Source: Kordiimonas sp. SCSIO 12603 (GTDB taxonomy: Bacteria > Pseudomonadota > Alphaproteobacteria > Sphingomonadales > Kordiimonadaceae). Taken from it: 64,000 bases of DNA. Each line of letters starts with the position of its first letter. Within the stretch, counting starts at the first letter, position 1. The notes beneath the pieces were generated by a model, which was not told the origin of the DNA, made no database searches, and saw only the letters and a list, made by a program, of their open reading frames with translations. The position numbers and the translations under genes are program-made. Where the stretch lies: NCBI RefSeq assembly GCF_024398035.1, contig NZ_CP073748.1, positions 910,001 to 974,000 on the forward strand. The letters are read 5' to 3'. This document shows positions 19,439 to 27,630 of the stretch, piece after piece.

Positions 19439-19500
19439 CGTATTTCTCCCCATTTCACGACTACAACTTCCTATAGCATAATTATCTTAAAAATTCTGTG

Positions 19501-21135
19501 TTACCGATCACGCTCGTTCTGTCTTTCCTTAACTCTCACCTTTTCAATATCCCTAGCATTGTTCCATTTAGTCATCATCTTGATCTTCTCAGCCCGTGGA
19601 ATATTGGCGTTTAAGATCATCTCCTTGGGGATACTACGCAAGAGCTGAATAGAACGCTTTTGGAGCAGGTCTTTTGTTTGGGTATTGCGTGTACGCGCAA
19701 GCTTCTTTGCTGCGAGATGCTTTTCCGTTTGAGAGAGCGAGTTCTTCTTTTCCTTCACGCGCATTCGAGCTTCATTCAGCTTTTGCATGCGGTAATAGAG
19801 TTGTTTCTCAATCTTCTGAGTACGCTTGTTCGTCTTCTCTCGTTTGCGTTTGTTAGATATAAGTTTCTTGCGACGAGAACGGAGAAGCTTCAGAAGGTTT
19901 TTGGTTTTAGGAGTTTTCTGCTGGTATTTAAGTTTCTGGATAGACTTATCCAGCTTATCAATAGATTTTACAGCCTTATCTTCAGGACTGCGATCATCAA
20001 CAGCTAAGAGTAGTTCCCAACTCTTTTGCTTGTGGTGACTGAGATACCCTTCTGCTCTTTGCAGAGCCTTGTTTTGTTTTTCAACGCGCTTTTGCAGTTT
20101 CTTGATTTGCTCGTTTGTATTTTGCCGATGGAAGCGGTCTTCAAACTTGTCTAACCCGTTCATAATGGCTGCAAGTTCAGATGTTTTTACATCTGGGGCA
20201 GGGCCGCGGCCACCAGCCCTGGCGTATTCATGTTCTACCCTTCTGATTTCACGGTGAATGTGCTTTTCAATACGTTCATCAACTGAGTGATAGGCTTCCT
20301 TAGGTGTTTTTTCACTTACAGGCTCAAGAGGGTCTTTAGACAGATAATCAGCGCACTTTTCTCCAAACTTCTGTTCCAACAGGTTTAAGCGTAGCTGCTT
20401 CCCCATCATTGAAAGTTGAGTGTAACTTTTCCCATCAGTGATGATCAAACCTTGGCCTTTAGACCTCAGCTCATACCCGCTTTTACCAATACGGTCTGAG
20501 AGCTCCTCCCAACCTAACGCCTCATAAAAGTCTCGGCCTATTTCGTTTTTAACCTCAGCAATCTTCTCTTTGCCCCAAGGTTTAAGAGGATCTAGTCGTT
20601 GTTCTCTGGTTTGGGATGCATTGCGTTCTTTATCCGGTGCATAGTCCAGTTCATTGTGCTTGCCCGGTATCTGCATGAACCCCATTTCTTTTGCAGTTTC
20701 ATGAGCAGCACGCTCTAGGCGTTCTTTGGACTTCCACATGTCCCAGGCTTTGCCAGTGCGTTCATGCACTCGGTTAACTACCACATGCATGTGAGGGTGA
20801 TCAGCGTCTACATGCCAGAAGTATAAAGCTTGATGTTCCTGTAGGCCGATTTTCTCTAGCACTTGGTCAGCGGTTTTTATGCATTTCTCTTTATCTAGGA
20901 GACGTTCTTCTGATCGATCCCAATCGATGGAGAAATGATAAACCGGCTTACTGGCTTTGCTGGCGGAAGCAGTTGCTTCCATAATGGTTTCAGCAACATC
21001 GAGTTCTTTGGTAAAGATATTCTTGGCGGCATACCAACCACACTTATGTGGATTGGGATCATTTCTATGCCCCTGAATATTGTACATGATGTTGTCAGCA
21101 AAGCTTCTGCCAAAGGCGATCTCATTCGCAATCAT
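19501..21135 (-). CDS. Relaxase, MobA/VirD2 (MOBP) type
   Basis: A 544-residue relaxase. The N-terminal nuclease domain opens with FGRSFADNIMYN, where Tyr is a candidate nicking residue, and holds the three-His metal motif in HVDADHPHMHVVVNRVH near residues 108-124. The C-terminal ~250 residues are highly basic coiled coil (many KR and RKKL clusters), suited to DNA binding. The ATG follows aggggg. It should nick oriT and pilot the strand to the coupling protein. It stands after mobC in the operon coupling protein - mobC - relaxase. oriT was not identified. Confidence 0.9.
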   Translation of the reverse strand: MIANEIAFGRSFADNIMYNIQGHRNDPNPHKCGWYAAKNIFTKELDVAETIMEATASASKASKPVYHFSIDWDRSEERLLDKEKCIKTADQVLEKIGLQEHQALYFWHVDADHPHMHVVVNRVHERTGKAWDMWKSKERLERAAHETAKEMGFMQIPGKHNELDYAPDKERNASQTREQRLDPLKPWGKEKIAEVKNEIGRDFYEALGWEELSDRIGKSGYELRSKGQGLIITDGKSYTQLSMMGKQLRLNLLEQKFGEKCADYLSKDPLEPVSEKTPKEAYHSVDERIEKHIHREIRRVEHEYARAGGRGPAPDVKTSELAAIMNGLDKFEDRFHRQNTNEQIKKLQKRVEKQNKALQRAEGYLSHHKQKSWELLLAVDDRSPEDKAVKSIDKLDKSIQKLKYQQKTPKTKNLLKLLRSRRKKLISNKRKREKTNKRTQKIEKQLYYRMQKLNEARMRVKEKKNSLSQTEKHLAAKKLARTRNTQTKDLLQKRSIQLLRSIPKEMILNANIPRAEKIKMMTKWNNARDIEKVRVKERQNERDR

Positions 21136-21186
21136 CGGGGAGCCCCCTAAGACATTATGAGAGGTGGTTGCTTATACATCGCTAGC

Positions 21187-21552
21187 TTACACCTCTCGGA
21201 TTGCCTCTATGATTTCGCCAACTGCGGTTTTTACTTCCGTGAGCGTATGTTCATAGTGAATACGCTTATCGTCATAACCGGCAGCATTGGCTTGGTGAGC
21301 GAGTTGGTTCAGATTGTTTCCCACGCGGTTCAGGTCTGCGCCTAGTTTGCTAAACACTGTCACTAGTTCTTTGACCTGGCGGCTACGGGCAGGGCGTATT
21401 TGCTGTGCTAGCGCTATGTGACGCAGGAAGACAGATACCTTCAGATCTGCGAGGTCAGCAGCTTCTTTAATACGTTCCTCTTCTTCGGCAGTAACATAGG
21501 TATATAGTCTGATAGGACGCGGCTGTGCCTTTATCTTACTCGGTTTTGCCAT
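21187..21552 (-). CDS. mobC: MobC-like relaxosome accessory protein
   Basis: A 121-residue protein. The N-terminal part has a ribbon-helix-helix-like segment (RLYTYVTAEEEERIKEAA, then VSVFLRHIAL), and the C-terminal part holds the MobC hallmark LNRVGNNLNQLA near residues 74-85. Such proteins bind near oriT and help the relaxase open the DNA. It overlaps the coupling-protein gene by 17 bp and precedes the relaxase by 51 bp. Confidence 0.88.
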   Translation of the reverse strand: MAKPSKIKAQPRPIRLYTYVTAEEEERIKEAADLADLKVSVFLRHIALAQQIRPARSRQVKELVTVFSKLGADLNRVGNNLNQLAHQANAAGYDDKRIHYEHTLTEVKTAVGEIIEAIREV

Positions 21553-23071
21553 AACGGTTCCCCCATTTACCGTACAAACCTCTGAAGAAACTATCCTTAT
21601 AGTAAATAACGCGATTTACAAGGAATGGTCGTAAACCAGATACAAAAAGCAGTGTCTTGCCTTCAGGGAGGCAGAGTATCTCATCAGGTGTAAGAAGCCT
21701 GCGGGTACGTGTGCTTCGGTTATCAGTGTAGTTATGAGCCAAACTCAATCTACGGCGCTGTGAGCGTGTTTCGCTGTATGTAGTGACCATCTTCTCTCCC
21801 AACGTGCGAGAGACATGCTCAGCGGTCTTAAAATCGGCTGGAGCCAGTGACCAGACTTGAGTGATGGCACAGTTAGACAGGATTGCATCTGCTTGCTTCC
21901 CGTATATGGCTTCTAGCTGGCCGATGCTCTGTGTAAACACCCATAGGCTCACACCGTAACCAGCTAGATATGCAAACCCATTCACAGGCATTTTGCCAAG
22001 CGCAGGAAACTCATCCAGCAGGAACAACACCGGACGTTCAGGAATATGTTGGTTCCTTGTCATGGCTGCTTGCGTCAATCCCACAATCAAGCGCAAGTAA
22101 GGACGATATACAGCGATTTGATGAGGCGGGATGTTCAGATACAAGCTGATGACATGTTGCTTCAGGTCTTCCAGCTTGAAGTCACTGGATGATGTGATAC
22201 TGGTCAACCTCGGACTATCAAACACCTTGGTATGACTTTGAGCTGTTGAGATCACCCCACTACGTTCTTTCTCGGCCTTTTGGCCAAATGCTGAAGCAGC
22301 GCGTTTAATCCATGGATGCGGAGATTGCTTCATAGCTTCAAGCAGATCGTCAAAGTCCTCTTCACCTAGAGTGATCAGACGACGAACCTCAGCAAGGTTT
22401 TGCAGTTCTTTGGGCTTATGGCGCACCACGTACAAGATTAGGCCTGTAAGAAGTGCTCTGGCTTCTTTATCCCAGAAGCTGTCCATTGATACTTCACCTG
22501 GCACAACAATGAGAGAAGCAATCAGGGAAGCATCATCAATCTCATCCGGTCCATAGCGAATGAAGTCTAGTGGGTTATAGCAGTTTGAGTTCTCCTCAAA
22601 CGGAGCCAGACAAAAGACAGTACTAAGCTCTTTGCGGCGTTCTGCTGTGATAGCGTAGTTCTCACCTTTGATATCGACACAGAACACAGAGCCTTGGTGA
22701 TCTAGTAGATTGGGAATAACAGAACTTACGCCTTTACCGCCTCGTGTTTTAGAAACAGTGATCAAATGCCCAGCTTTGTTAAAGCGCAATGGCTTGTTGC
22801 CATCCTTCGCGACGATGAGCCCTTCCTTGAAGTTTAGACCTCCTTGGGCAAGTTCACTGCGTTTACCGAAACGCGCGGTCGCCAAGTTACCGTTGCGAAC
22901 TTTTTCGAAGAAACGCATTCCTTCATAAGCGGTGGCACTAAGCAACACACCAAAGATAAAGGTCACGCTGTACCAGAATATCATTTCCCAGGTTTGAAGA
23001 TTAAATGCTGGAAGGCTCTCCACTGCCGCTATCAACATTCCAATAGGTAATAACACCATAAACCACTTCAT
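21536..23071 (-). CDS. Type IV coupling protein, VirD4/TraG family
   Basis: A 511-residue protein with two N-terminal membrane helices (about 3-20 and 30-50), then a RecA-like ATPase. Walker A is SKTRGGKGVSSVIPNLL near residue 108, and Walker B is VLFLLDEFPALGK near residue 350. It links the relaxosome to a conjugation channel. No mating-pair formation genes are in the element, so a helper channel is needed. It is the first gene of the mobilisation operon and overlaps mobC. Confidence 0.92.
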   Translation of the reverse strand: MKWFMVLLPIGMLIAAVESLPAFNLQTWEMIFWYSVTFIFGVLLSATAYEGMRFFEKVRNGNLATARFGKRSELAQGGLNFKEGLIVAKDGNKPLRFNKAGHLITVSKTRGGKGVSSVIPNLLDHQGSVFCVDIKGENYAITAERRKELSTVFCLAPFEENSNCYNPLDFIRYGPDEIDDASLIASLIVVPGEVSMDSFWDKEARALLTGLILYVVRHKPKELQNLAEVRRLITLGEEDFDDLLEAMKQSPHPWIKRAASAFGQKAEKERSGVISTAQSHTKVFDSPRLTSITSSSDFKLEDLKQHVISLYLNIPPHQIAVYRPYLRLIVGLTQAAMTRNQHIPERPVLFLLDEFPALGKMPVNGFAYLAGYGVSLWVFTQSIGQLEAIYGKQADAILSNCAITQVWSLAPADFKTAEHVSRTLGEKMVTTYSETRSQRRRLSLAHNYTDNRSTRTRRLLTPDEILCLPEGKTLLFVSGLRPFLVNRVIYYKDSFFRGLYGKWGNRYGKTE

Positions 23072-23312
23072 AAGCTTTCTCCTTTTTTGCAGTTCAAGGA
23101 GTTATGGAGGCTTAAAAGAGCAGGGCATTTTTGAGCGTCATTTTGGGCGGAAAATGCGGAATTTACCGAAATTGGCAATTACGCATGGCACTAGATTCAA
23201 AAAGCCTTAGTGACGGTGACTTTCAGAAGATTTTGAAGTGATTATTTTGTAGGCAAAAAAGCGACGAAAAAATACGTCACTCCGCATATACTCCGCATCG
23301 TGCTAAAAAACA

Positions 23313-23343
23313 AAAACAGCCTCTGTATAAGAGGCTGTTTTTT
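23313..23343. terminator. Bidirectional hairpin terminator
   Basis: The stem aaaacagcctc / gaggctgtttt has a 7-nt loop, an A-run on the left and a T-run on the right, so it can work both ways. On the minus strand it lies just after the tRNA-Gln-like fragment, as a native tRNA terminator would. Confidence 0.85.
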
Positions 23344-23365
23344 AATGGAAAATTTCCCAAAATAT

Positions 23366-23388
23366 TGGCTGGGGTGGTAGGATTCGAA
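23366..23388 (-). other. 3' end of a tRNA-Gln-like gene (candidate att core of a second element)
   Basis: Read on the minus strand, the 23 nt give a T-loop start TTCGAATC, then CTACCACCCCAGCCA, the acceptor end and CCA typical of tRNA-Gln (CACCCCAGCCA). No 5' part of a tRNA lies beside it. A lone tRNA 3' end 236 bp from a full-length tyrosine integrase is the usual form of an attachment core. Confidence 0.7.
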
Positions 23389-23623
23389 GGGCGATTTTAA
23401 AATTTTCTCATTCTCATTTTTTATAAAAAGTAAGAATAATTTCAAAAGTTTATTTCCTGACTACCTATTTTATTTTTGTATGCAATATCGAGTTTTTGTA
23501 TCAATTTTCGAGTATCGCTCCGCTTTATTTCCGCTTAAGATTCCAAACAGCATTTGGGAAGCAAATTCATTAATATTCGAAGACATAACCCATTAATAAA
23601 TAACTGACAGGAGGATACCATGG

Positions 23624-24907
23624 ATGGCACATTACAGGAAGTATTATACATCTAGAGGTGATTTAAGGTATCGCGCAGAAGTTAGGGTTAAAGGTGCTAA
23701 GCCAATTTCTAAGGCTTTCCGTAGACTAAGCGATGCGAAAGAATGGGCGAAAGAGCAAGAGGATGCTTCGAAGAGATTATCCGCAGGTCTTCATGATAAT
23801 AAGCATTACACACTAGCAGAGGCGATTGATCGTTATTGTGTTGAACGCCTTCCTTTGTTGAGAAATAAGACGACTAACCCCGCTTTAAACTGGTGGCGTA
23901 AAGAATTAGGTAGTCGATACATCCATACAATTAGACGCTCTGAAGTAATCGACAAGCGTTCGAAGCTTCAGCTTCAGCCTATCTATCGTGTATGTCGAAA
24001 AACGGGGGCGCATATAACGTTATATAAACCGGATGGTTCTATAAGGTTGCGCTTACCTAAAACGGTACAGGCGTATGTCGATGAGCTCAACACGCTTTTC
24101 AATATCGCGATGGATGAATGGGAGTGGATTGAGAACAATCCATTACGGCGTATCAAAAAGCTTAAGGCGAATAATGAGCGCGTACGCTTCTTATCGGATC
24201 ACTATCACATGTGGCCAGGGCATTCTGAATCTATTCATTGGGATGAATTAACTGACCTAGAAAAACAGGATGCGAAGATTAAGTTCCCAAGAGCCTATGA
24301 GCTACCGAGGTTATTGGATGCGGCGAAGAGCCAAAAAGATAGAAAACTTATTCGTAGATATCATCCAGAGTGGACATACCAACTTCTTACTATCCAACTC
24401 GGAACAGGCCTTAGATTAGGCGAAGCAACTCACTTGGTGTGGGAGGAAAACGATCTGATCGAACATCCAATTGTTGTGGTGGATATGAAGGAGCAAAGGC
24501 TTATTTTAAAGAGTACGAAGTCAGATACTTCTCCCAGAGTAAAGCCGCTAGCAGGAAAGGCCTTAGAAGAGCTTATTGATCTATATGAGAATAGAAGATT
24601 TGATACTCCCCTTGTCTTCCCCAACTCTTCGGGCAAGAAACCTCTTCGGTTCGATAGTCGTATTCGAATTGCAATTGATGAAGCTGGTCTAGAAGATTTC
24701 CGATGGCACGACCTTAGGCATACCACAGCGAGCTATTTAGGGCTTCTTGGAGCTAACCAGAGAGAAATCCAGGAAGCACTACACCATCGGTCTATCAAAT
24801 CGTCAGAAAGATATCAGCATGTATCTAATGATCATCTGCGAGGATTGTTCGATAAGTTCTCCCGTATAGTGCAGGAGGAAAAACGTGCAGTTTCTCGCTT
24901 CTCTTAA
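23624..24907 (+). CDS. Second tyrosine integrase
   Basis: A 427-residue phage-type integrase. The N-terminal part has an arm-binding-like segment (YYTSRGDLRYRAEVRV). The catalytic domain has Arg in LGTGLRLGEATHL, the HxxR box in WHDLRHTTAS and His plus Tyr in ALHHRSIKSSERYQHV, so the active site is complete. The ATG at 23624 sits nine bases after aggagg. It differs clearly from the integrase at 2954 and points away from the tRNA-Gln-like fragment. It is likely the integrase of a second element merged into this one. Confidence 0.92.
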   Translation: MAHYRKYYTSRGDLRYRAEVRVKGAKPISKAFRRLSDAKEWAKEQEDASKRLSAGLHDNKHYTLAEAIDRYCVERLPLLRNKTTNPALNWWRKELGSRYIHTIRRSEVIDKRSKLQLQPIYRVCRKTGAHITLYKPDGSIRLRLPKTVQAYVDELNTLFNIAMDEWEWIENNPLRRIKKLKANNERVRFLSDHYHMWPGHSESIHWDELTDLEKQDAKIKFPRAYELPRLLDAAKSQKDRKLIRRYHPEWTYQLLTIQLGTGLRLGEATHLVWEENDLIEHPIVVVDMKEQRLILKSTKSDTSPRVKPLAGKALEELIDLYENRRFDTPLVFPNSSGKKPLRFDSRIRIAIDEAGLEDFRWHDLRHTTASYLGLLGANQREIQEALHHRSIKSSERYQHVSNDHLRGLFDKFSRIVQEEKRAVSRFS

Positions 24908-24984
24908 GCATGTCAGTTAAATATTTGAAAGATAAAACATAAGCCCATTGGGACTGGTCATAATAATAGGGAGGTTATGACCTT

Positions 24985-25395
24985 ATGGAGGTTGATTACA
25001 GTAGGCTTATAACGGTCGAACAAATTGTCGAGCAGGCACCAGCTATCACACATGGGACCATGAGGCATTGGCTGTTTTATCGAAACAAAAACTTGCTTGC
25101 GACAGCAATTTTAAAACTAGATCAAAGCATCTTCATAGATATTGATCGCTTCAATACATGGCTTTCTTTAGACAAAGATGAAGTATCTGATTTCCGTGAT
25201 TTAAGAACGAAGCAACAGATACTAGAGAACTCTCTTCTCAAACCTGGAACATTCGATAACTGGCTTCGTAACCGTCATTGGAACGGGCTCGAAGAAGCTG
25301 TCATCAAGAAAGGTGAACGCCGCCTATTCATTGATATTTTCAAGTTCAATAACTGGATCCGAAACAACAATTCGAATCCCGAATTTGGATCGTGA
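24985..25395 (+). CDS. Small protein with two excisionase-like HTH repeats
   Basis: A 136-residue protein built of two related ~60-residue halves. Each has an N-terminal helix-turn-helix-like part (TVEQIVEQAPAITHGTMRHWL and TKQQILENSLLKPGTFDNWL) followed by a beta hairpin and FIDIDRFNTWL / FIDIFKFNNWI. The pattern fits tandem winged-helix AlpA/excisionase-type domains. It lies 77 bp after the second integrase on the same strand, so a recombination directionality factor is the best guess. It ends 10 bp before the convergent CoiA-like gene. Confidence 0.65.
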   Translation: MEVDYSRLITVEQIVEQAPAITHGTMRHWLFYRNKNLLATAILKLDQSIFIDIDRFNTWLSLDKDEVSDFRDLRTKQQILENSLLKPGTFDNWLRNRHWNGLEEAVIKKGERRLFIDIFKFNNWIRNNNSNPEFGS

Positions 25396-25405
25396 TTGAT
25401 GTTGG

Positions 25406-26599
25406 CTACGGTTTTGATGGGTAGCGAGATGCATACTTGTTTAGAGCGTGATGAAATTTGCTCAAGCGGTAGTTCCCTTTGTTATCTTCCCATATTAATT
25501 TTTGGCGCTCTAAGTGTATTAGGAAGTTTTGTGTATCTGCATAGGGGCCATCACCAAAATGTCCGAAGCTATTTGCGTAATCCAATATATGATCAGCATC
25601 ATAATATACCGAAAATAGGCTAGGTAAGAGTTTACGATCCAGTAGCCAATGAAAAATGATGTCCGCATTAAAATGGCGGGTTGAGTGTTTATATTGCCCT
25701 TCTCTTATACGTTTTAAAATAAAAGCATCTACAATTGCAGCCTGCCATACGCGTGGCTCTACTTCAAATAAGAATGGAGATGAAGGCTGGTAAGTCCCAA
25801 TGTAAATTCTATTGTTTTTTAATGTTTGAATGGGATTCCACCATTTGGGGAAGACCTCTTCTGGCGGTTTGTATGGAGTTTTCCAAATTTTTTGAAATGC
25901 CAAAAATTGCGTTGCCATTTCCTCAGCGTGTTTGTCTTTTGCCTTTTGAGCTCTGATAGTTTCTTCAATTGCGGCTTTCTCGGCGTCCTCTTTCTCCTTG
26001 GCTCTAATTCTCTCCAGCTCTATTCCTAATTTAACAGAATGTAGCCATTCTCTGGGAGCATCATGCAAAATATACTGATCTAATTCTGACTGGGATAATT
26101 CAAAAGGCGTTTTGGACAGATCAACCTCTATTGTACTCACGCCGTAGTCTTTTAGTTTTACAATTTTTTCGGGTTCTGAGAAGTGAGTAACAGCAAACTC
26201 AACGAACAGCTGATGAGGCTCTGTGATGGATGCATCTGGTTGAAAATGAGTATAGCTTTTTTCTAAAATCAATCCCTCAAACTTATAAACTTGAGCGTCT
26301 TGTATTAAAACGTCAGCCCTACGAGTTCGTTTAATTAAGATTTGAGGAATGGTAACTTCTTGTGCATTCATAAGAAGTTGCTTTGCATACAAGTGAAGCG
26401 CGGTTTCCCAAGAACCTTCACATTCTTCTGTACTATGGTGAGCAAAATGGTGTGTAGTTTTAGCGCCCTTTTTGGCTACCAATTGTGAATTACATTTTGG
26501 GCAGATACAATTGCAGGCTAGCCCCCGCGCTGCATTTTGAATATGGATCAACTGTTTAGTGTCTGAATGTAATCCGACAGTCAATTTAGCTTGGCTCAT
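25406..26599 (-). CDS. CoiA-like protein (zinc finger plus nuclease-like core)
   Basis: A 397-residue protein. The N-terminal zinc-binding part has ACNCICPKCNSQLVAKKG and HHFAHHS, the layout of CoiA family proteins. This leads into a PD-(D/E)xK-like core, with Asp in RTRRADVLIQ and Glu in LFVEFAVTHF. The C-terminal half has a KEKEDAEKAAIEE coiled coil and a region that could be a helical bundle. CoiA proteins are competence-associated and act on recombination intermediates; stand-alone versions in mobile elements are mostly of unknown role. It is third in a minus-strand set with a TraG-like ATPase and a coiled-coil protein. Confidence 0.7.
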   Translation of the reverse strand: MSQAKLTVGLHSDTKQLIHIQNAARGLACNCICPKCNSQLVAKKGAKTTHHFAHHSTEECEGSWETALHLYAKQLLMNAQEVTIPQILIKRTRRADVLIQDAQVYKFEGLILEKSYTHFQPDASITEPHQLFVEFAVTHFSEPEKIVKLKDYGVSTIEVDLSKTPFELSQSELDQYILHDAPREWLHSVKLGIELERIRAKEKEDAEKAAIEETIRAQKAKDKHAEEMATQFLAFQKIWKTPYKPPEEVFPKWWNPIQTLKNNRIYIGTYQPSSPFLFEVEPRVWQAAIVDAFILKRIREGQYKHSTRHFNADIIFHWLLDRKLLPSLFSVYYDADHILDYANSFGHFGDGPYADTQNFLIHLERQKLIWEDNKGNYRLSKFHHALNKYASRYPSKP

Positions 26600-26665
26600 T
26601 TAGTGAACAGGCACCTTATATTTTTATGCAATAAAATTATATGTATTTATTCTAAAAAATCACGT

Positions 26666-27619
26666 TTAAGTTGTTTTTATGGTCTCTGCTTTTAACCAGC
26701 CTTGAGCGTTATTCAGTTCTTTCTCAATGATGGAAGTCAATTCAGGGTCATTTACTACATGGCGAACTTGGCCGATTGTGGAGATGGCTCGATTGACGGC
26801 CATGGCTGGCTTAGTTGTTCGCTTTTTAAGGAAGTATAATAAGATACATTCTATGCAGGTTATGAAGTTCTTGGGATAATCGTAAGCCTTACTATGATCA
26901 GCGTCTAAGAAACTGTTTTCGTTGTTGTAAACGATGCTCAGTTCAATGCTTGCGTAAAAATCATCTGGAATAACCTCCAATGTATTGAGCAAGCTAAGTA
27001 GTCTTAGTACACCGATTTCTTTATCATTGAAGTCAGCAACAGTACGCCCAACTTTGTGAAAGCAATCTTCCGTTAAACATTGCACTAGTTTTTTGTCTTT
27101 GACCGCTATCCATTCGCCAACATGGTCTTTGGTAGCAACTAGTGTACTGAGCACTACATTTGCGGTGAAATGATGTTTACCTTTAAAGTAAGGTGCCAAG
27201 TCCACTTCAAGGACATTCAATGGATCAGCAAGAGTTTCCTCTAGCATTTGATGACGATGTTCGCGTAACTTTCTGAGATGTTCAATGGCACGCTGTTGCG
27301 CTTTTTTCTCTTCTTCGGCTTTTTTAGCCTCTCTCTCGGCGTTGACCCGAGGACGAATGAGATCACGTTGTAACTCAACTTCTTTGAGCCAATTTTCGGT
27401 TTCTTGTTTTTCTTTTTCTCTTTTTGCCCGTAACTGAGCCGCTAATTCGGCTTGGCGCTGTTGGTTTTGTTTATGTTCTTCATGCCACTCACTGGCTTTT
27501 TCAACGCCCTTCATTCCTTGTTTCAAAGACCAGGACAGAGCTTTACCAAATAAACGTCCACCAGTTCCTATTGCTGCATCTGCTTTCTCAAGAAGCTCTT
27601 TGTTTCTGTTGTTAGACAT
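26666..27619 (-). CDS. Coiled-coil protein of unknown function
   Basis: A 317-residue protein, not recognised. Residues ~10-35 are amphipathic with glycine (GTGGRLFGKALSW). Residues ~40-130 are a long charged coiled coil rich in Lys, Glu and Gln. The C-terminal ~180 residues are a mixed, probably globular domain with CLTEDCF and CIECILLYF. It starts 11 bp after the TraG-like ATPase stop and is followed after 66 bp by the CoiA-like gene, so the three are likely one transcript. A role as adaptor between ATPase and nuclease is a guess. Confidence 0.6.
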   Translation of the reverse strand: MSNNRNKELLEKADAAIGTGGRLFGKALSWSLKQGMKGVEKASEWHEEHKQNQQRQAELAAQLRAKREKEKQETENWLKEVELQRDLIRPRVNAEREAKKAEEEKKAQQRAIEHLRKLREHRHQMLEETLADPLNVLEVDLAPYFKGKHHFTANVVLSTLVATKDHVGEWIAVKDKKLVQCLTEDCFHKVGRTVADFNDKEIGVLRLLSLLNTLEVIPDDFYASIELSIVYNNENSFLDADHSKAYDYPKNFITCIECILLYFLKKRTTKPAMAVNRAISTIGQVRHVVNDPELTSIIEKELNNAQGWLKAETIKTT

Positions 27620-27630
27620 GAGCGTTATTC

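Larger units (their letters stand above)
23072..23623. other. Intergenic region with tRNA fragment, terminator and possible oriT
   Basis: 552 bp without a convincing gene, between the divergent coupling-protein and second integrase genes. It holds a bidirectional hairpin at 23313-23343, the tRNA-Gln-like 3' end at 23366-23388 and, at about 23475-23520, short direct repeats (atcgagttttt, ttcgagtatcg) that could be integrase arm sites. The part at 23090-23300 is a plausible place for oriT, but I see no known nic motif. Confidence 0.55.

Noticed and set aside
23072-23300. oriT of the element
   Set aside because: Position upstream of the mobilisation operon is suitable, but I find no nic consensus or clear long inverted repeat, so no site is claimed.
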